A stretch of DNA of 64,000 nt from CAYGUK01 sp964352985 (GTDB lineage Bacteria; Pseudomonadota; Gammaproteobacteria; JAHCLG01). The stretch spans positions 1-64,000 of the forward strand of contig CAYGUK010000005.1 in the NCBI GenBank assembly GCA_964352985.1, written 5' to 3'. Positions 54,701 to 62,926 of this stretch are shown here, in pieces. Position 1 is the stretch's first letter; each line of letters begins with the position of its first letter. The notes under the pieces are model-generated. The model had not been told where the DNA came from and did no database searches. It worked only from the letters and a program-made list of their open reading frames with translations. Both the position numbers and the translations under genes were made by a program.

Positions 54701-55072
54701 GTGAAAAAGGCAATACAATTATTTTCCTTAAAAATTAAAAAACATATTTTTGTACTATATGAAGTCAATAAACATCCAAAAACACCTAAAAGTGCCAAAA
54801 TAATAATAATGATTGCCCTTGGATATGCTTTAAGTCCTATTGATCTTATTCCAGACTTCATCCCAGTCTTAGGTTATTTAGATGATTTAATTATTTTGCC
54901 AATGTTAATTTATTTAGCTCTTAGATTTATTCCATCTGAAATCTGGAATGATTGTGTTATAAAAGCTGAACAAAATGAAAATAAACTACCTAAAATATGG
55001 TTAGTTGGGGGACTCATAATTTTAATTTGGGTATCAATATTAATTTATCTTTTAGTGAAAATTTTTCAATAA
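54701..55072 (+). CDS. DUF1232 (YkvA-like) membrane protein
   Basis: A 123-residue protein with GTG start. The segment LGYALSPIDLIPDFIPVLGY (about residues 45-64) is the hallmark of the DUF1232 family, and two hydrophobic helices and a C-terminal one (about 100-122) indicate membrane insertion. The role of the family is unknown. A repeat of its C-terminal coding part occurs at 55318-55383. Confidence 0.8.
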   Translation: MKKAIQLFSLKIKKHIFVLYEVNKHPKTPKSAKIIIMIALGYALSPIDLIPDFIPVLGYLDDLIILPMLIYLALRFIPSEIWNDCVIKAEQNENKLPKIWLVGGLIILIWVSILIYLLVKIFQ

Positions 55073-55183
55073 ATAATAAGTTAATATTGTTCATTTTTGT
55101 AATCTTTCTCACACAATACTTTAAGCTTGAAAATATTTAAAATGTTGTCATTATGTGTTTAAAAGAGGATGTGACATTCTTTT

Positions 55184-55239
55184 AAGTGAGATTGATAATC
55201 TTGCCTACAATATTTTATATTATCAATCTCGCTTTTTTT
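55184..55239 (+). terminator. Rho-independent terminator
   Basis: AAGTGAGATTGATAAT (55184-55199) pairs with ATTATCAATCTCGCTT (55219-55234) with one G-U pair, and a T-run follows. It ends the transcript that includes the DUF1232 gene. Confidence 0.75.
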
Positions 55240-55317
55240 ATTAGCTAACGAGAACAAACACATTGCGATTACTAATACGTAGAGAACAAAATGAAAAGAA
55301 TTACCTAATATAGGGAT

Positions 55318-55383
55318 GTTTGAGGTACTAATAGTTTTAATTTTGGTATCAATATTAATTTCTTTAATGCATCGAGTAAATTG
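55318..55383 (+). pseudogene. Remnant of a DUF1232 C-terminus
   Basis: TTTTAATTTTGGTATCAATA and following bases differ at one position from the end of the DUF1232 gene (near 55019). The peptide VLIVLILVSILISL mirrors its LIILIWVSILIYLL. Only the last 20 or so codons are present, directly before the GNAT gene. Confidence 0.5.
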
Positions 55384-55384
55384 A

Positions 55385-55801
55385 ATGAATGAATTAAAGT
55401 TTACAATAAAATCTAACCCTAGTTCGGAAGAACAGAGGGTTATTCGTGATGGCATCATAGAATTTAACCAATCAATCATTAGTGATAAACCAAGTTGCTT
55501 TAATATCTTTGTTAAAGATAATGAAAATGTTATAGGTGGTGCAATTGTTTATCAGCATAAGGATGCACTATATATCGATGTTTTATGGTGCATGGAAAGA
55601 TATAGATTTAAAGGGATCGGCTCTAAACTTATTGCAATGATTGAAAACGAAGCAAATAATAAATCTATCAAAAAACTATTTGTTGATACATTTGCTTTTC
55701 AAGCGGAGGAATTTTATAAGAAACACGGCTTCTCGATCATAGGTATTATTCCGGAGTATTTGCTTGATCATGATAGAATTTTTATGAGGAAAGATCTTTA
55801 A
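55385..55801 (+). CDS. GNAT-family N-acetyltransferase
   Basis: A 138-residue protein with the acetyl-CoA motif A: LWCMERYRFKGIGSKLIAMI (about residues 69-88, R-x-x-G-x-G type with KGIGSK), and the C-terminal FAFQAEEFYKKHGFSIIGII block. The substrate is unknown. There is no clear ribosome site; a DUF1232-like remnant runs into its start. No antitoxin-like gene lies beside it. Confidence 0.82.
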   Translation: MNELKFTIKSNPSSEEQRVIRDGIIEFNQSIISDKPSCFNIFVKDNENVIGGAIVYQHKDALYIDVLWCMERYRFKGIGSKLIAMIENEANNKSIKKLFVDTFAFQAEEFYKKHGFSIIGIIPEYLLDHDRIFMRKDL

Positions 55802-55989
55802 ATGGTCTTCTGACATAAAAGTTGGCCATATTTTTAAAAAAATCAGGCTATGTCTTGCTTAGTTGGGCGAGAAACGCAAAACACAACTTGAGTTGCATTG
55901 ACCACTTGAGCTATCGCATAATATGATATATTATTACCAATAAGCTTTCTTATCGGAACCTAGATCCTAAGCGTTCAGAACGTTCAAGT

Positions 55990-56007
55990 CGTGGTAATTT
56001 AACCACG
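55990..56007 (+). promoter_or_regulatory. Hairpin in the 5' leader of the Tn554-like operon
   Basis: CGTGGT, loop AATTTA, ACCACG. It sits 27 bases before the tnpA ATG and just ahead of GGAG. A very similar hairpin (TGTGGG, ATTTAA, CCCACA) at 59045-59062 precedes the small gene at 59083. Its role is not known. Confidence 0.45.
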
Positions 56008-56034
56008 TAAATCAACTATTGATGGAGAACGTTC

Positions 56035-57108
56035 ATGAAGGTTCAACAAGTGAGAAATTATCACGGTTTAACGCTTTGGATAGTTATTGATGATAGCTAT
56101 TTGCCCGTAGCACCTATTACAGAGTTTATAATCTATCTTGCCAATACTGAGAAATCACCATTTACCATTCGATCTTATGCGAACCATTTAAAGCTATTCT
56201 GGGATTATGTAGTAAGCAATAAGATTAATTGGCAAACAATTAAGTTAAATCAATTAGCAAGCTTTATAGCGTATCTCAGACGCCATAATGTTGATGATAC
56301 GGTTATTGATATTACACAAAAAGCTGATAGGAAAATATCGACTGTGAACACGATTTCATCGTGTGTATGTAGTTTTTACCAATATCATAATCAAGTTGGT
56401 CACACTTCAATAGATTTCACAGAATCCACATTTTATAGTGGTAGTCGTTATAAAGGCTTGTTGCATCATCTTTATCGAGGAAAACCGACGCGTAAAAAAA
56501 TATTAACCTTAAAAAATGTTAAAGAAGCACCAAAAACAATTACAACAGAGCAATTTAATAAACTAATAAATAATTGTTGTAATAAACGTGATATTTTCCT
56601 TGTGACATTATTATTTGAAACAGGATTAAGAATTGGTCAAGCATTAGCTTTAAGACATGAAGATATCGTTAGCTGGGATAATATTATTAATATTAAGTAT
56701 CGTTATGATAATTTAAATAACGTTAGAAACAAATCTAAAAGACAAAATATTATCCATGTATCAAATAGTTTGTTAAACGCCTATACAGATTATGTGATTT
56801 CATTAGAGCAAAGCAAAATTGGTGAATATGTTTTTATTAACTTAAATGATTATACGCCTTTACGATATTCAGCTGTTAGAAAGCTATTTTCAAGATTCAC
56901 TAAACAATGTGGTTTCAAGGTAACACCACATATGCTTCGACACAGTCATGCTACACAACTAATTGAGGCTGGCTGGGATAGCTCATTAATACAAAAGAGA
57001 CTTGGCCATTCAAGTGTTCAAACAACCATTAATACATATGCGCATATTGATAACAAAACTTTAAAACAAGCCTACAAAGAATATCAAAATAGCAAGGAGG
57101 TAAAATAA
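56035..57108 (+). CDS. tnpA: Tn554 TnpA-like tyrosine recombinase
   Basis: A 357-residue recombinase (Tn554 TnpA is about 361). Catalytic residues appear in FETGLRIGQALALRHEDIV (Arg), VTPHMLRHSHATQLIEAGWD (His-x-x-Arg), LGHSSVQTT (His) and NTYAHIDNK (Tyr). An N-terminal SAM-like arm domain covers residues 20-130. GGAG precedes the ATG. Its last base overlaps the tnpB start, so translation is coupled. It catalyses strand exchange during insertion and excision. Confidence 0.85.
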   Translation: MKVQQVRNYHGLTLWIVIDDSYLPVAPITEFIIYLANTEKSPFTIRSYANHLKLFWDYVVSNKINWQTIKLNQLASFIAYLRRHNVDDTVIDITQKADRKISTVNTISSCVCSFYQYHNQVGHTSIDFTESTFYSGSRYKGLLHHLYRGKPTRKKILTLKNVKEAPKTITTEQFNKLINNCCNKRDIFLVTLLFETGLRIGQALALRHEDIVSWDNIINIKYRYDNLNNVRNKSKRQNIIHVSNSLLNAYTDYVISLEQSKIGEYVFINLNDYTPLRYSAVRKLFSRFTKQCGFKVTPHMLRHSHATQLIEAGWDSSLIQKRLGHSSVQTTINTYAHIDNKTLKQAYKEYQNSKEVK

Positions 57109-58520
57109 TGACTATTCAAACAACAAAGCTAAAATCATTAAGTATTTCTTTTAATGATAAACAGGAAAAACTATTGAATAAAAATAGATGGCATGTAAGT
57201 GATATTAATTTAGCTGCTGATAAGACTCATAGCACATATTACTTAGACTTTAATAAAATAAGCATTGATTGGTTAAGACAATGCGCTAAAAAGTTCGTGA
57301 TATTTCAATCTGTGACAAAATCTTTAGCATCATGCAAAGCGTATATCACGTCCCTATTCCATTTTAATAGTTATTTACTAACATTAGATATCATTATTAA
57401 ACAAGAAAATGTTAATAGACAACTGATTGTGGGATATATTGAATATCTTTCCGCATCTAAACTTGGTGTTGTGGCCAAACAAATAGCGCTTATTAATTTA
57501 CGAACATTTCACCAAGTTGTATTACAAGAAGAGTGGTTAAGTTGGCCAGAGAGGCCACTAATCTATTCCAGTGATCTACCAAAAAATATTAATAATTACC
57601 CAAGATTTATACCGGAAACTGTAATCAAACAGTTATTGAAACATATTGTTAATTTACCAGAATATCTCCAAGCAATAGTTATTGTCTTATTGGAAACTGG
57701 TCGAAGAGTCAGTGAAGTAGTTGCCCTACCCGTTGATTGCTTAGAGCAAGATTCTGATAAAGATTGGTTATTAAAAGTTTATGAAAGAAAAATGAAACGT
57801 AAACGATTATTACCTATCTCTGCTGAATGTTTAAAAGTGATAAAAAATCAACAAAAGAATATTAATAAACAAAGTGATTCGACTTATTTATTTCCATCTC
57901 GCCGTAAAGATTCTAGTAGTTCACATATTACCGCTAGATACATCAATATGGTATTAAATAAATTATCAGATAAATACAATATTGTTGATGATAATGAAAA
58001 ACGTTGGCAATTTTCATCTCATCAGTTTCGCCATACTGTAGGAACGAGAATGATCAACTCTGGTGTTAGTCAATTTGTTGTTCAGAAGTATCTAGGTCAT
58101 GAATCACCAGAAATGACAGCAAAATATGCTTATATCCATGATGAAACAATGAAGAAAGCATATTTTGATTTTAAGAAAAATATGATTGATATTAATGGTG
58201 AGATAGTCAGAAATGATAAGTCAATGCTTGATGTTCAGTGGTTAAAAAAGAACATCACTACACAAGCGCTGCCTAACGGATTATGTGGCTTGCCACTAAC
58301 ACAAAATAAATGTCCTCATGCTAATGCTTGCCTAACATGTTCTAATTTTAGAACAAGCAAGCAATATATTAATCAACATAAAAATCAACTTAAAGAAACT
58401 GAAATAATTATTGAAAATGCCAATAAAAATGGTTGGACAAGAATAGTTGAAATGAATACTACTGTCAAAGAGAACTTAACTAATATAATTGAAACTCTTG
58501 AGGAGCAAGAGAATGAATAA
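57108..58520 (+). CDS. tnpB: Tn554 TnpB-like tyrosine recombinase
   Basis: A 470-residue recombinase. Active-site parts are LLETGRRVSEVVALPVDCL, FSSHQFRHTVGTRMINSG and YLGHESPEMTAKYAYIHD. The C-terminus has a Cys cluster, GLCGLPLTQNKCPHANACLT, a zinc-ribbon-like end typical of TnpB of Tn554. It is shorter than TnpB of Tn554 itself (about 630) mainly at the N-terminus. It overlaps tnpC. Together with TnpA it would move the element. Confidence 0.85.
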   Translation: MTIQTTKLKSLSISFNDKQEKLLNKNRWHVSDINLAADKTHSTYYLDFNKISIDWLRQCAKKFVIFQSVTKSLASCKAYITSLFHFNSYLLTLDIIIKQENVNRQLIVGYIEYLSASKLGVVAKQIALINLRTFHQVVLQEEWLSWPERPLIYSSDLPKNINNYPRFIPETVIKQLLKHIVNLPEYLQAIVIVLLETGRRVSEVVALPVDCLEQDSDKDWLLKVYERKMKRKRLLPISAECLKVIKNQQKNINKQSDSTYLFPSRRKDSSSSHITARYINMVLNKLSDKYNIVDDNEKRWQFSSHQFRHTVGTRMINSGVSQFVVQKYLGHESPEMTAKYAYIHDETMKKAYFDFKKNMIDINGEIVRNDKSMLDVQWLKKNITTQALPNGLCGLPLTQNKCPHANACLTCSNFRTSKQYINQHKNQLKETEIIIENANKNGWTRIVEMNTTVKENLTNIIETLEEQENE

Positions 58521-58902
58521 TGATAAAATTAATTCAAGGCAAATTAATGCACTAAAGAAAGCGACAGCCAATAGAAAAGCAGATATTTTTGTGCGTGTTA
58601 ATGAAGCATTAAAATTAATGAAACAAGATGAAATCCCTATATCATTCCAATCTGTCGCTAAATATGCAAATGTATCCAAAACAACACTATATGCGAGATC
58701 AGAGTTAAAATCTCTAGTTGAGCAAGAACGAAACAATAATGAAAATATTAATCGCTTACACGAAAAAGATAAAGTAATCCTTCGACAAAAAAAAGAAATA
58801 TCTGTTTTGACTAAACGTGTTGGTTATTTACAAACAGAGTTATCTGAACTTAAACAGCAGTTAGAGGTGATTTATGGTAAGTATTTGACTAATATCAAAT
58901 AA
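58513..58902 (+). CDS. tnpC: Tn554 TnpC-like accessory protein (DUF6262 type)
   Basis: The ATG at 58513 (MNNDKINSRQ) overlaps the tnpB stop and is favoured over TTG 58489. The 129-residue product has a helix-turn-helix (FQSVAKYANVSKTTLYARSE) followed by a long coiled coil (about residues 70-120). TnpC affects the efficiency and orientation of Tn554 transposition. Context and pattern agree. Confidence 0.8.
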   Translation: MNNDKINSRQINALKKATANRKADIFVRVNEALKLMKQDEIPISFQSVAKYANVSKTTLYARSELKSLVEQERNNNENINRLHEKDKVILRQKKEISVLTKRVGYLQTELSELKQQLEVIYGKYLTNIK

Positions 58903-59082
58903 ATACAAAAGATTATACCACCTTATAGAGTATTTGTAGTTTACAATAATATTTACTAAGCTAAGAATGTGAGGCTGGTGTCTTCTCGGTATGGTTTAAC
59001 ATGTTTGCAGTTGATGATGATGCAACATTTTGCTGTGTCGATTCTGTGGGATTTAACCCACACCTTTTATGGAGTACTCAAC

Positions 59083-59211
59083 ATGAGTAAATACTATAAA
59101 CGTGGAAGAGACTCTCGAACTGGCAGATTCATAACTGTCAAAGAAGCAGAACGTCGTAAAGCTACGACAACTGTAGAAAGAGTTCCTCGAAGTAAGAAGA
59201 AATCTAAATAA
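59083..59211 (+). CDS. Small basic protein
   Basis: The ATG at 59083 has GGAG upstream and a hairpin 20 bases before it. The 42-residue product MSKYYKRGRDSRTGRFITVK... is strongly basic (many Lys, Arg), a type seen often on plasmids and integrated elements. It may bind nucleic acid. It follows the Tn554-like genes and may be cargo of that element. The function is unknown. Confidence 0.6.
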   Translation: MSKYYKRGRDSRTGRFITVKEAERRKATTTVERVPRSKKKSK

Positions 59212-59233
59212 TATTTAGGTTTTAATACCAGCT

Positions 59234-59368
59234 TCACTTTAATTCTGGGTTAGCCACAGTAAATAATTTGAAAATTAAATTACCCGAATAAATTCTTAAA
59301 TAGCTACCAGAAGTCTCAATTTTATCAATAGCGCAAGTTTTACATTTATTTTTCGACTCACAAACCAT
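59234..59368 (-). CDS. Possible 44-aa Cys-containing small protein
   Basis: An ORF of 44 codons encoding MVCESKNKCKTCAIDKIETS and a further 24 residues, with Cys at 3, 9 and 12. It lies in an otherwise empty gap between two genes. There is no good ribosome site (AAGAAAAAAAAATT before ATG), so it is listed as a possibility only. The rest of 59212-59596 holds a GATGGCAA/TTGCCATC inverted repeat near 59434-59496 and nothing else that I can name. Confidence 0.2.
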   Translation of the reverse strand: MVCESKNKCKTCAIDKIETSGSYLRIYSGNLIFKLFTVANPELK

Positions 59369-59596
59369 AATTTTTTTTTCTTATTGGTATGATAGCAATT
59401 GTATAATTACGAATTAATTTATTACAGCCATCAAGATGGCAATGGAAATAACTTATTCCCTTAAAAACCAATGGGCTTTTGCCATCATATATGTGCAATT
59501 TAGCAGCAATAATATTTGAACTAATAAAATAATAAGATTAAAAAAAATATTCTATTGGTTAACATTAAAGTTTTTCCCTAAATAAAAAAATAATTT

Positions 59597-59989
59597 TCAA
59601 AAACTAGAATTATCAAATGCTCTTGCAACACATCTATTTCTTACCAAAAATACTTTCTTAATAAGGGTTTTAATCTCCTTATCTTTTTCTTTCCTAATCA
59701 TTTCATTTTTATCTTTAAGTATAATATACACATAAGATTCGAATGTTAGAACGTGAGGCAGCTCATCTCTAAGACAAGAACAAAATATTACATTTCCAAC
59801 GGCTTTTAAACAGCCATAGTATCGTTTGATATCGATATTCTTGGAGATCGCTTTATATTGCTCCGCTGCTGCTAATCCTTGCTCAATCTGCTGTGATTGT
59901 TCAATAGACTTAAAATCATGGTTGGTCGCATGTACCAAAGTAAATACAAACATACTAACTAATATAATACATGAAAATTTAATATGCAT
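59597..59989 (-). CDS. Exported hypothetical protein
   Basis: A 130-residue protein with GAGGAG before ATG. A signal peptide (MHIKFSCIILVSMFVFTLVH, cleavage after HA) is followed by a helical, charged mature part with four Cys (YYGC, FCSC, NRC) that may form disulfides in the periplasm. No family recognised. Confidence 0.6.
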   Translation of the reverse strand: MHIKFSCIILVSMFVFTLVHATNHDFKSIEQSQQIEQGLAAAEQYKAISKNIDIKRYYGCLKAVGNVIFCSCLRDELPHVLTFESYVYIILKDKNEMIRKEKDKEIKTLIKKVFLVRNRCVARAFDNSSF

Positions 59990-60098
59990 TGCCTGCTCCT
60001 CTGACGCTTATTAATTAGTATAAAATAAATTTGATTTATTAAAAGTTATCACTCGCTCGAACAATGACATTTTGGACACTATAAGAAATATAAAAATA

Positions 60099-60698
60099 CT
60101 AAAAAATATCTTCCGAAATTTTACCCAATCGCACCGGATTATCTTCCACGTATTTCGCGGTCATCGTAATTGAGCGATGTCCCATTAATGTTGAGACCGC
60201 TTTGATATCAACGCCCTTCTCGATTAAGCGTGTTGCAAATGTGCGTCGCCCGGAATGAGAGCTTGCCCCTTTAATACCTGCCAGTTGATATAAATGATAC
60301 AACAATTGTTGTATCGAGTTTGGTGAAAATCGCCCTGCTTTTTGTGATAAAAATAATGGCCGCTCTGGATGGTAAGGAAAATCGTGTTTTGGTTTTGTTT
60401 CTTCTATGTAAGTAGCTAAGGCTTTTCGTAACTTGGAATTAGTGAGATAAAGAAAGCGAGCACTCTCCCCTTTTACTTGCAAGCTATTCATAAACGCTTG
60501 GTCATAGATTTTTTGTTGTACACAATCAAAAACATCACCCAGGTTGAGCAATGCCAGTTCTTTTGCGCGTAATCCCAACCCAAAAGAAAAATACAGTATT
60601 GTGATATTACGGTTTGCGTGTTGCCCAGATTGCGCAACACGCAAAAGTCGTTTAAATTCATCGTCGGTTAATACTTTCGCTTTCCCTTGCTTGGCCAT
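60099..60698 (-). CDS. Short tyrosine recombinase (plasmid-type)
   Basis: A 199-residue protein consisting almost only of the catalytic domain: GLGLRAKELALLNLGDV (Arg), SSHSGRRTFATRLIEKG (His-x-x-Arg), LMGHRSITMTAKYVEDN (His and Tyr). The usual arm domain is missing. GGAGG precedes the ATG. Plasmids use such enzymes to resolve multimers, and a 38-bp palindrome lies about 500 bases away. The length is far below the 300 or so of Xer proteins; a site-specific partner may be needed. Confidence 0.85.
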   Translation of the reverse strand: MAKQGKAKVLTDDEFKRLLRVAQSGQHANRNITILYFSFGLGLRAKELALLNLGDVFDCVQQKIYDQAFMNSLQVKGESARFLYLTNSKLRKALATYIEETKPKHDFPYHPERPLFLSQKAGRFSPNSIQQLLYHLYQLAGIKGASSHSGRRTFATRLIEKGVDIKAVSTLMGHRSITMTAKYVEDNPVRLGKISEDIF

Positions 60699-60731
60699 TT
60701 ATCCTCCAGTTTATTAACTAACTCAATTTAA

Positions 60732-60965
60732 CTATTTCTTGCCTGGAGTAAGCTGAGTACTTGTGCCTTCTTCCTGAACATGACGAATAACAGCGGATGC
60801 ATTAGGAGCAACTCTAAATTCTCCATCTGCTATATTTGCTGGTACAGACAAATCACCTGATGTAATCATAGCATTATTCACCCGTAGTAATTCGGCTTTA
60901 GTGTAAGTAAATTTTCCACCGTGTTGTTGCTTACCTATTTTTAATTTATCTGCATCATGAGGCAT
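60732..60965 (-). CDS. Hypothetical protein upstream of the recombinase
   Basis: A 77-residue soluble protein (KIGKQQHGGKFTYTKAELLR at about residues 9-28). It precedes the recombinase by 33 bases on the same strand and may be co-transcribed. No known domain is recognised. Confidence 0.45.
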   Translation of the reverse strand: MPHDADKLKIGKQQHGGKFTYTKAELLRVNNAMITSGDLSVPANIADGEFRVAPNASAVIRHVQEEGTSTQLTPGKK

Positions 60966-61177
60966 TATGTATCTTTTCCTTTTAAAATTGTAAGAAAGTC
61001 ATGTTAAAAAAATATTGGGTAAATAATCACCAAAATTAAACATTGGCGATTAAAACTAAGTTACTGCACATTTTAAGGATATAACAGCAGAATAGGTTAA
61101 AAATACCATAAAACAATAGTATTAACATATTAATTTTTAAGCTTCGTTTTTACCTGTCTAAGAGGCCGCATAAACAC

Positions 61178-61215
61178 TGATAATCTGTTAAAAGTATACT
61201 TTTAACAGATTATCA
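61178..61215. repeat. 38-bp perfect palindrome
   Basis: TGATAATCTGTTAAAAGTA (61178-61196) is followed immediately by its exact reverse complement (61197-61215), with no loop. It lies in a 355-base gap between a recombinase operon (minus) and the coiled-coil gene (plus). Another dyad, AATAATCA...TGATTATT, follows at about 61264-61297, upstream of the ATG at 61321. Possible roles are recombinase site or operator. Confidence 0.75.
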
Positions 61216-61320
61216 ATTTCAGGCTAAACCCTTGCTTTGTATTAATGGCAAAACGCGGTAAAATAATCAAGACCGAGAAATCAAGGCTGATTATTCCAAT
61301 AACTGCGAGGTATTTTTTGT

Positions 61321-61905
61321 ATGGCTAAAAACAGGGAAATAGTAATTAACCGCTATGAAGAGAATCAGAAAGCAAAAGGCATCGTCGTATTTAAGCTTAG
61401 ACTACATGAAAAATACCGAGACAGATTTCGTAACATTGCAGAACAAAAAGAAATTGAGCTTAGAGAAGATCTAAACGTAGATCTCCGTACAGTAGAAGCT
61501 TTAGCAAATCGATTAACACTTGAGGAAATGATGGATCATGATTGGCAAAAGTTTACTCAACTAAAGAATATTATAGAGGAAAAAAGCATTGCATTGGCTA
61601 AATCCCTCCCCTACTATATTAAAGAATCGCCTGATCAAGATACCAATATTCCTGAGCCCATTAAACAATTACCAGATGATCCTTTTGAGCTAAAGCGACG
61701 ACTAGCATTGAGTGAAAAAGCACGAATTGATGCACATAATGAAATCCAACAATTAAAAGAAAAATGCAAAAATTTAAAAAACAAACTGAAAAATATAGAA
61801 AGGGTCTATCAGCAACAAATTGAAATAAATGATGCACAAGAAAATACGATTAAAAATTTAACAGCAATATTAAATGATTATGATTTACCTTACGACTTAA
61901 TCTAA
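61321..61905 (+). CDS. Coiled-coil plasmid protein next to the iterons
   Basis: A 194-residue protein. Residues 20-90 are charged and helical (KLRLHEKYRDRFRNIAEQKE) and the C-terminal third is a coiled coil (about 125-180). It has no recognised motif. It is the gene immediately before the iteron field and reads toward it, so a replication or copy-control role is possible, but nothing in the sequence proves it to be a Rep protein. Confidence 0.5.
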   Translation: MAKNREIVINRYEENQKAKGIVVFKLRLHEKYRDRFRNIAEQKEIELREDLNVDLRTVEALANRLTLEEMMDHDWQKFTQLKNIIEEKSIALAKSLPYYIKESPDQDTNIPEPIKQLPDDPFELKRRLALSEKARIDAHNEIQQLKEKCKNLKNKLKNIERVYQQQIEINDAQENTIKNLTAILNDYDLPYDLI

Positions 61906-61992
61906 TGCCTACATGCTCAAATATTAAATTTATAAATTAGATCCTGAAAAATGTTGGTAGCCATTTAAACATATCCAAAATATTAAGAATTT

Positions 61993-62772
61993 AAACGGTA
62001 AACAATTATTGTTTAGGAACAACTTTTGAATAAAAAAAACGGTAAACAAGCAAATAAGGAAAAAGATCATATGGCACAATAAACGGTAAACAGAGGAAAC
62101 TTTCAGCTTAACAACGGTAAACAAACGGTAAACAATACAAGCAATAACTATTTAGTTAACTTAAACTACTTTCTAAAATAAGGATATTAACTACATAAAA
62201 CGGTAAACAACATCGCGTCAAATAATAATTATTATACAATTAGTTAGACATCTACGGTAAACAATAAAAAACTGTTCGCAGATGAACAGATAATTAAAAG
62301 GAAAGCACAAAATGAGCCCCTATTTAATGGTAAACAAACGGTAAACATTAATCATAACGAGATACGTAAACGGTAAACAAATATATAAAGGATAAAATTT
62401 TTAATCATTTAAAACGGTAAACAAATTTATTTTACAGGGCGTCTGCTTAAACATTGAACGGTAAACAATAGAGTTTAAACGGTAAACAATCGGTGAACAA
62501 ACGGTAAATATTTCAGTAAATATTAATATTATAAATTCAATATCTTAAATAATAACGGTAATCAAACGGTAAACAATGTACAATTTCTAAATTTTGTAAA
62601 TTTAATTACACCTTTTAACGGTAAACAAAGCGGTATCACAACGATAAACAAACGGTAAACAAATTGGTAACATTTAATAATTTTATTACTTTGATTTAAT
62701 GTATTATTTAAGTTAACGGTAAACAAGCGGTAAACAAAGTGGTATCACAACTAGTATCAGAAGTGGTAACAA
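61993..62772. repeat. Iteron-like array (about 25 copies of AACGGTAAACAA)
   Basis: AACGGTAAACAA or close variants (GCGGTATCACAA, CGGTGAACAA, ATGGTAAACAA) occur about 25 times, all in the same orientation, with irregular spacing and sometimes as overlapping pairs (for example 62112-62136). The rest of the 1021-base gap (61906-62926) is AT-rich and gene-free. Plasmid replication origins with iterons or partition centromeres look like this; immediate proximity to parA allows either. Confidence 0.8.
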
Positions 62773-62862
62773 TTGATGCTAATAGTAGTATTTATTAATA
62801 AATTTAAAATAATACTATTAATTTAAAATGAGATAATGATTTAAATATTTTAAACTTAATGT

Positions 62863-62890
62863 TTGACATAGTTTAAGTTTTTAGTAAAAT
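62863..62890 (+). promoter_or_regulatory. parA promoter with flanking TTTAAGTTT repeats
   Basis: TTGACA (62863-62868) and TAAAAT (62885-62890) with 16-base spacing. TTTAAACTTAA, AGTTTAAGTTT and CTTAAACTTAC copies lie around it, at about 62850, 62870 and 62901. They suggest autorepression by the N-terminal helix-turn-helix of ParA. Confidence 0.65.
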
Positions 62891-62926
62891 TTAAGAAAAT
62901 CTTAAACTTACTGTGGAAACGGATTT

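Larger units (their letters stand above)
56035..58902 (+). mobile_element. Tn554-like transposition module (tnpA-tnpB-tnpC)
   Basis: Two overlapping tyrosine recombinase genes followed by a small helix-turn-helix/coiled-coil gene reproduce the tnpABC set of Tn554. Such elements insert site-specifically without inverted repeats or flanking duplications, so ends cannot be read from one sequence. The coordinates given are those of the genes only; the element may include the small gene at 59083. Confidence 0.7.

Noticed and set aside
56035..58902. Recombinase-in-trio (RIT) element
   Set aside because: Only two of the three genes encode tyrosine recombinases; the third is a helix-turn-helix/coiled-coil TnpC type.
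61178..61215. Telomere-like palindrome for a linear plasmid
   Set aside because: Protelomerases are about 600 aa and none is present; the nearby 199-aa recombinase is too small and is Xer-like.
61993..62772. Possible CRISPR array
   Set aside because: The repeat is only about 12 bases, spacing is irregular, copies overlap and no cas genes are near. It fits iterons.
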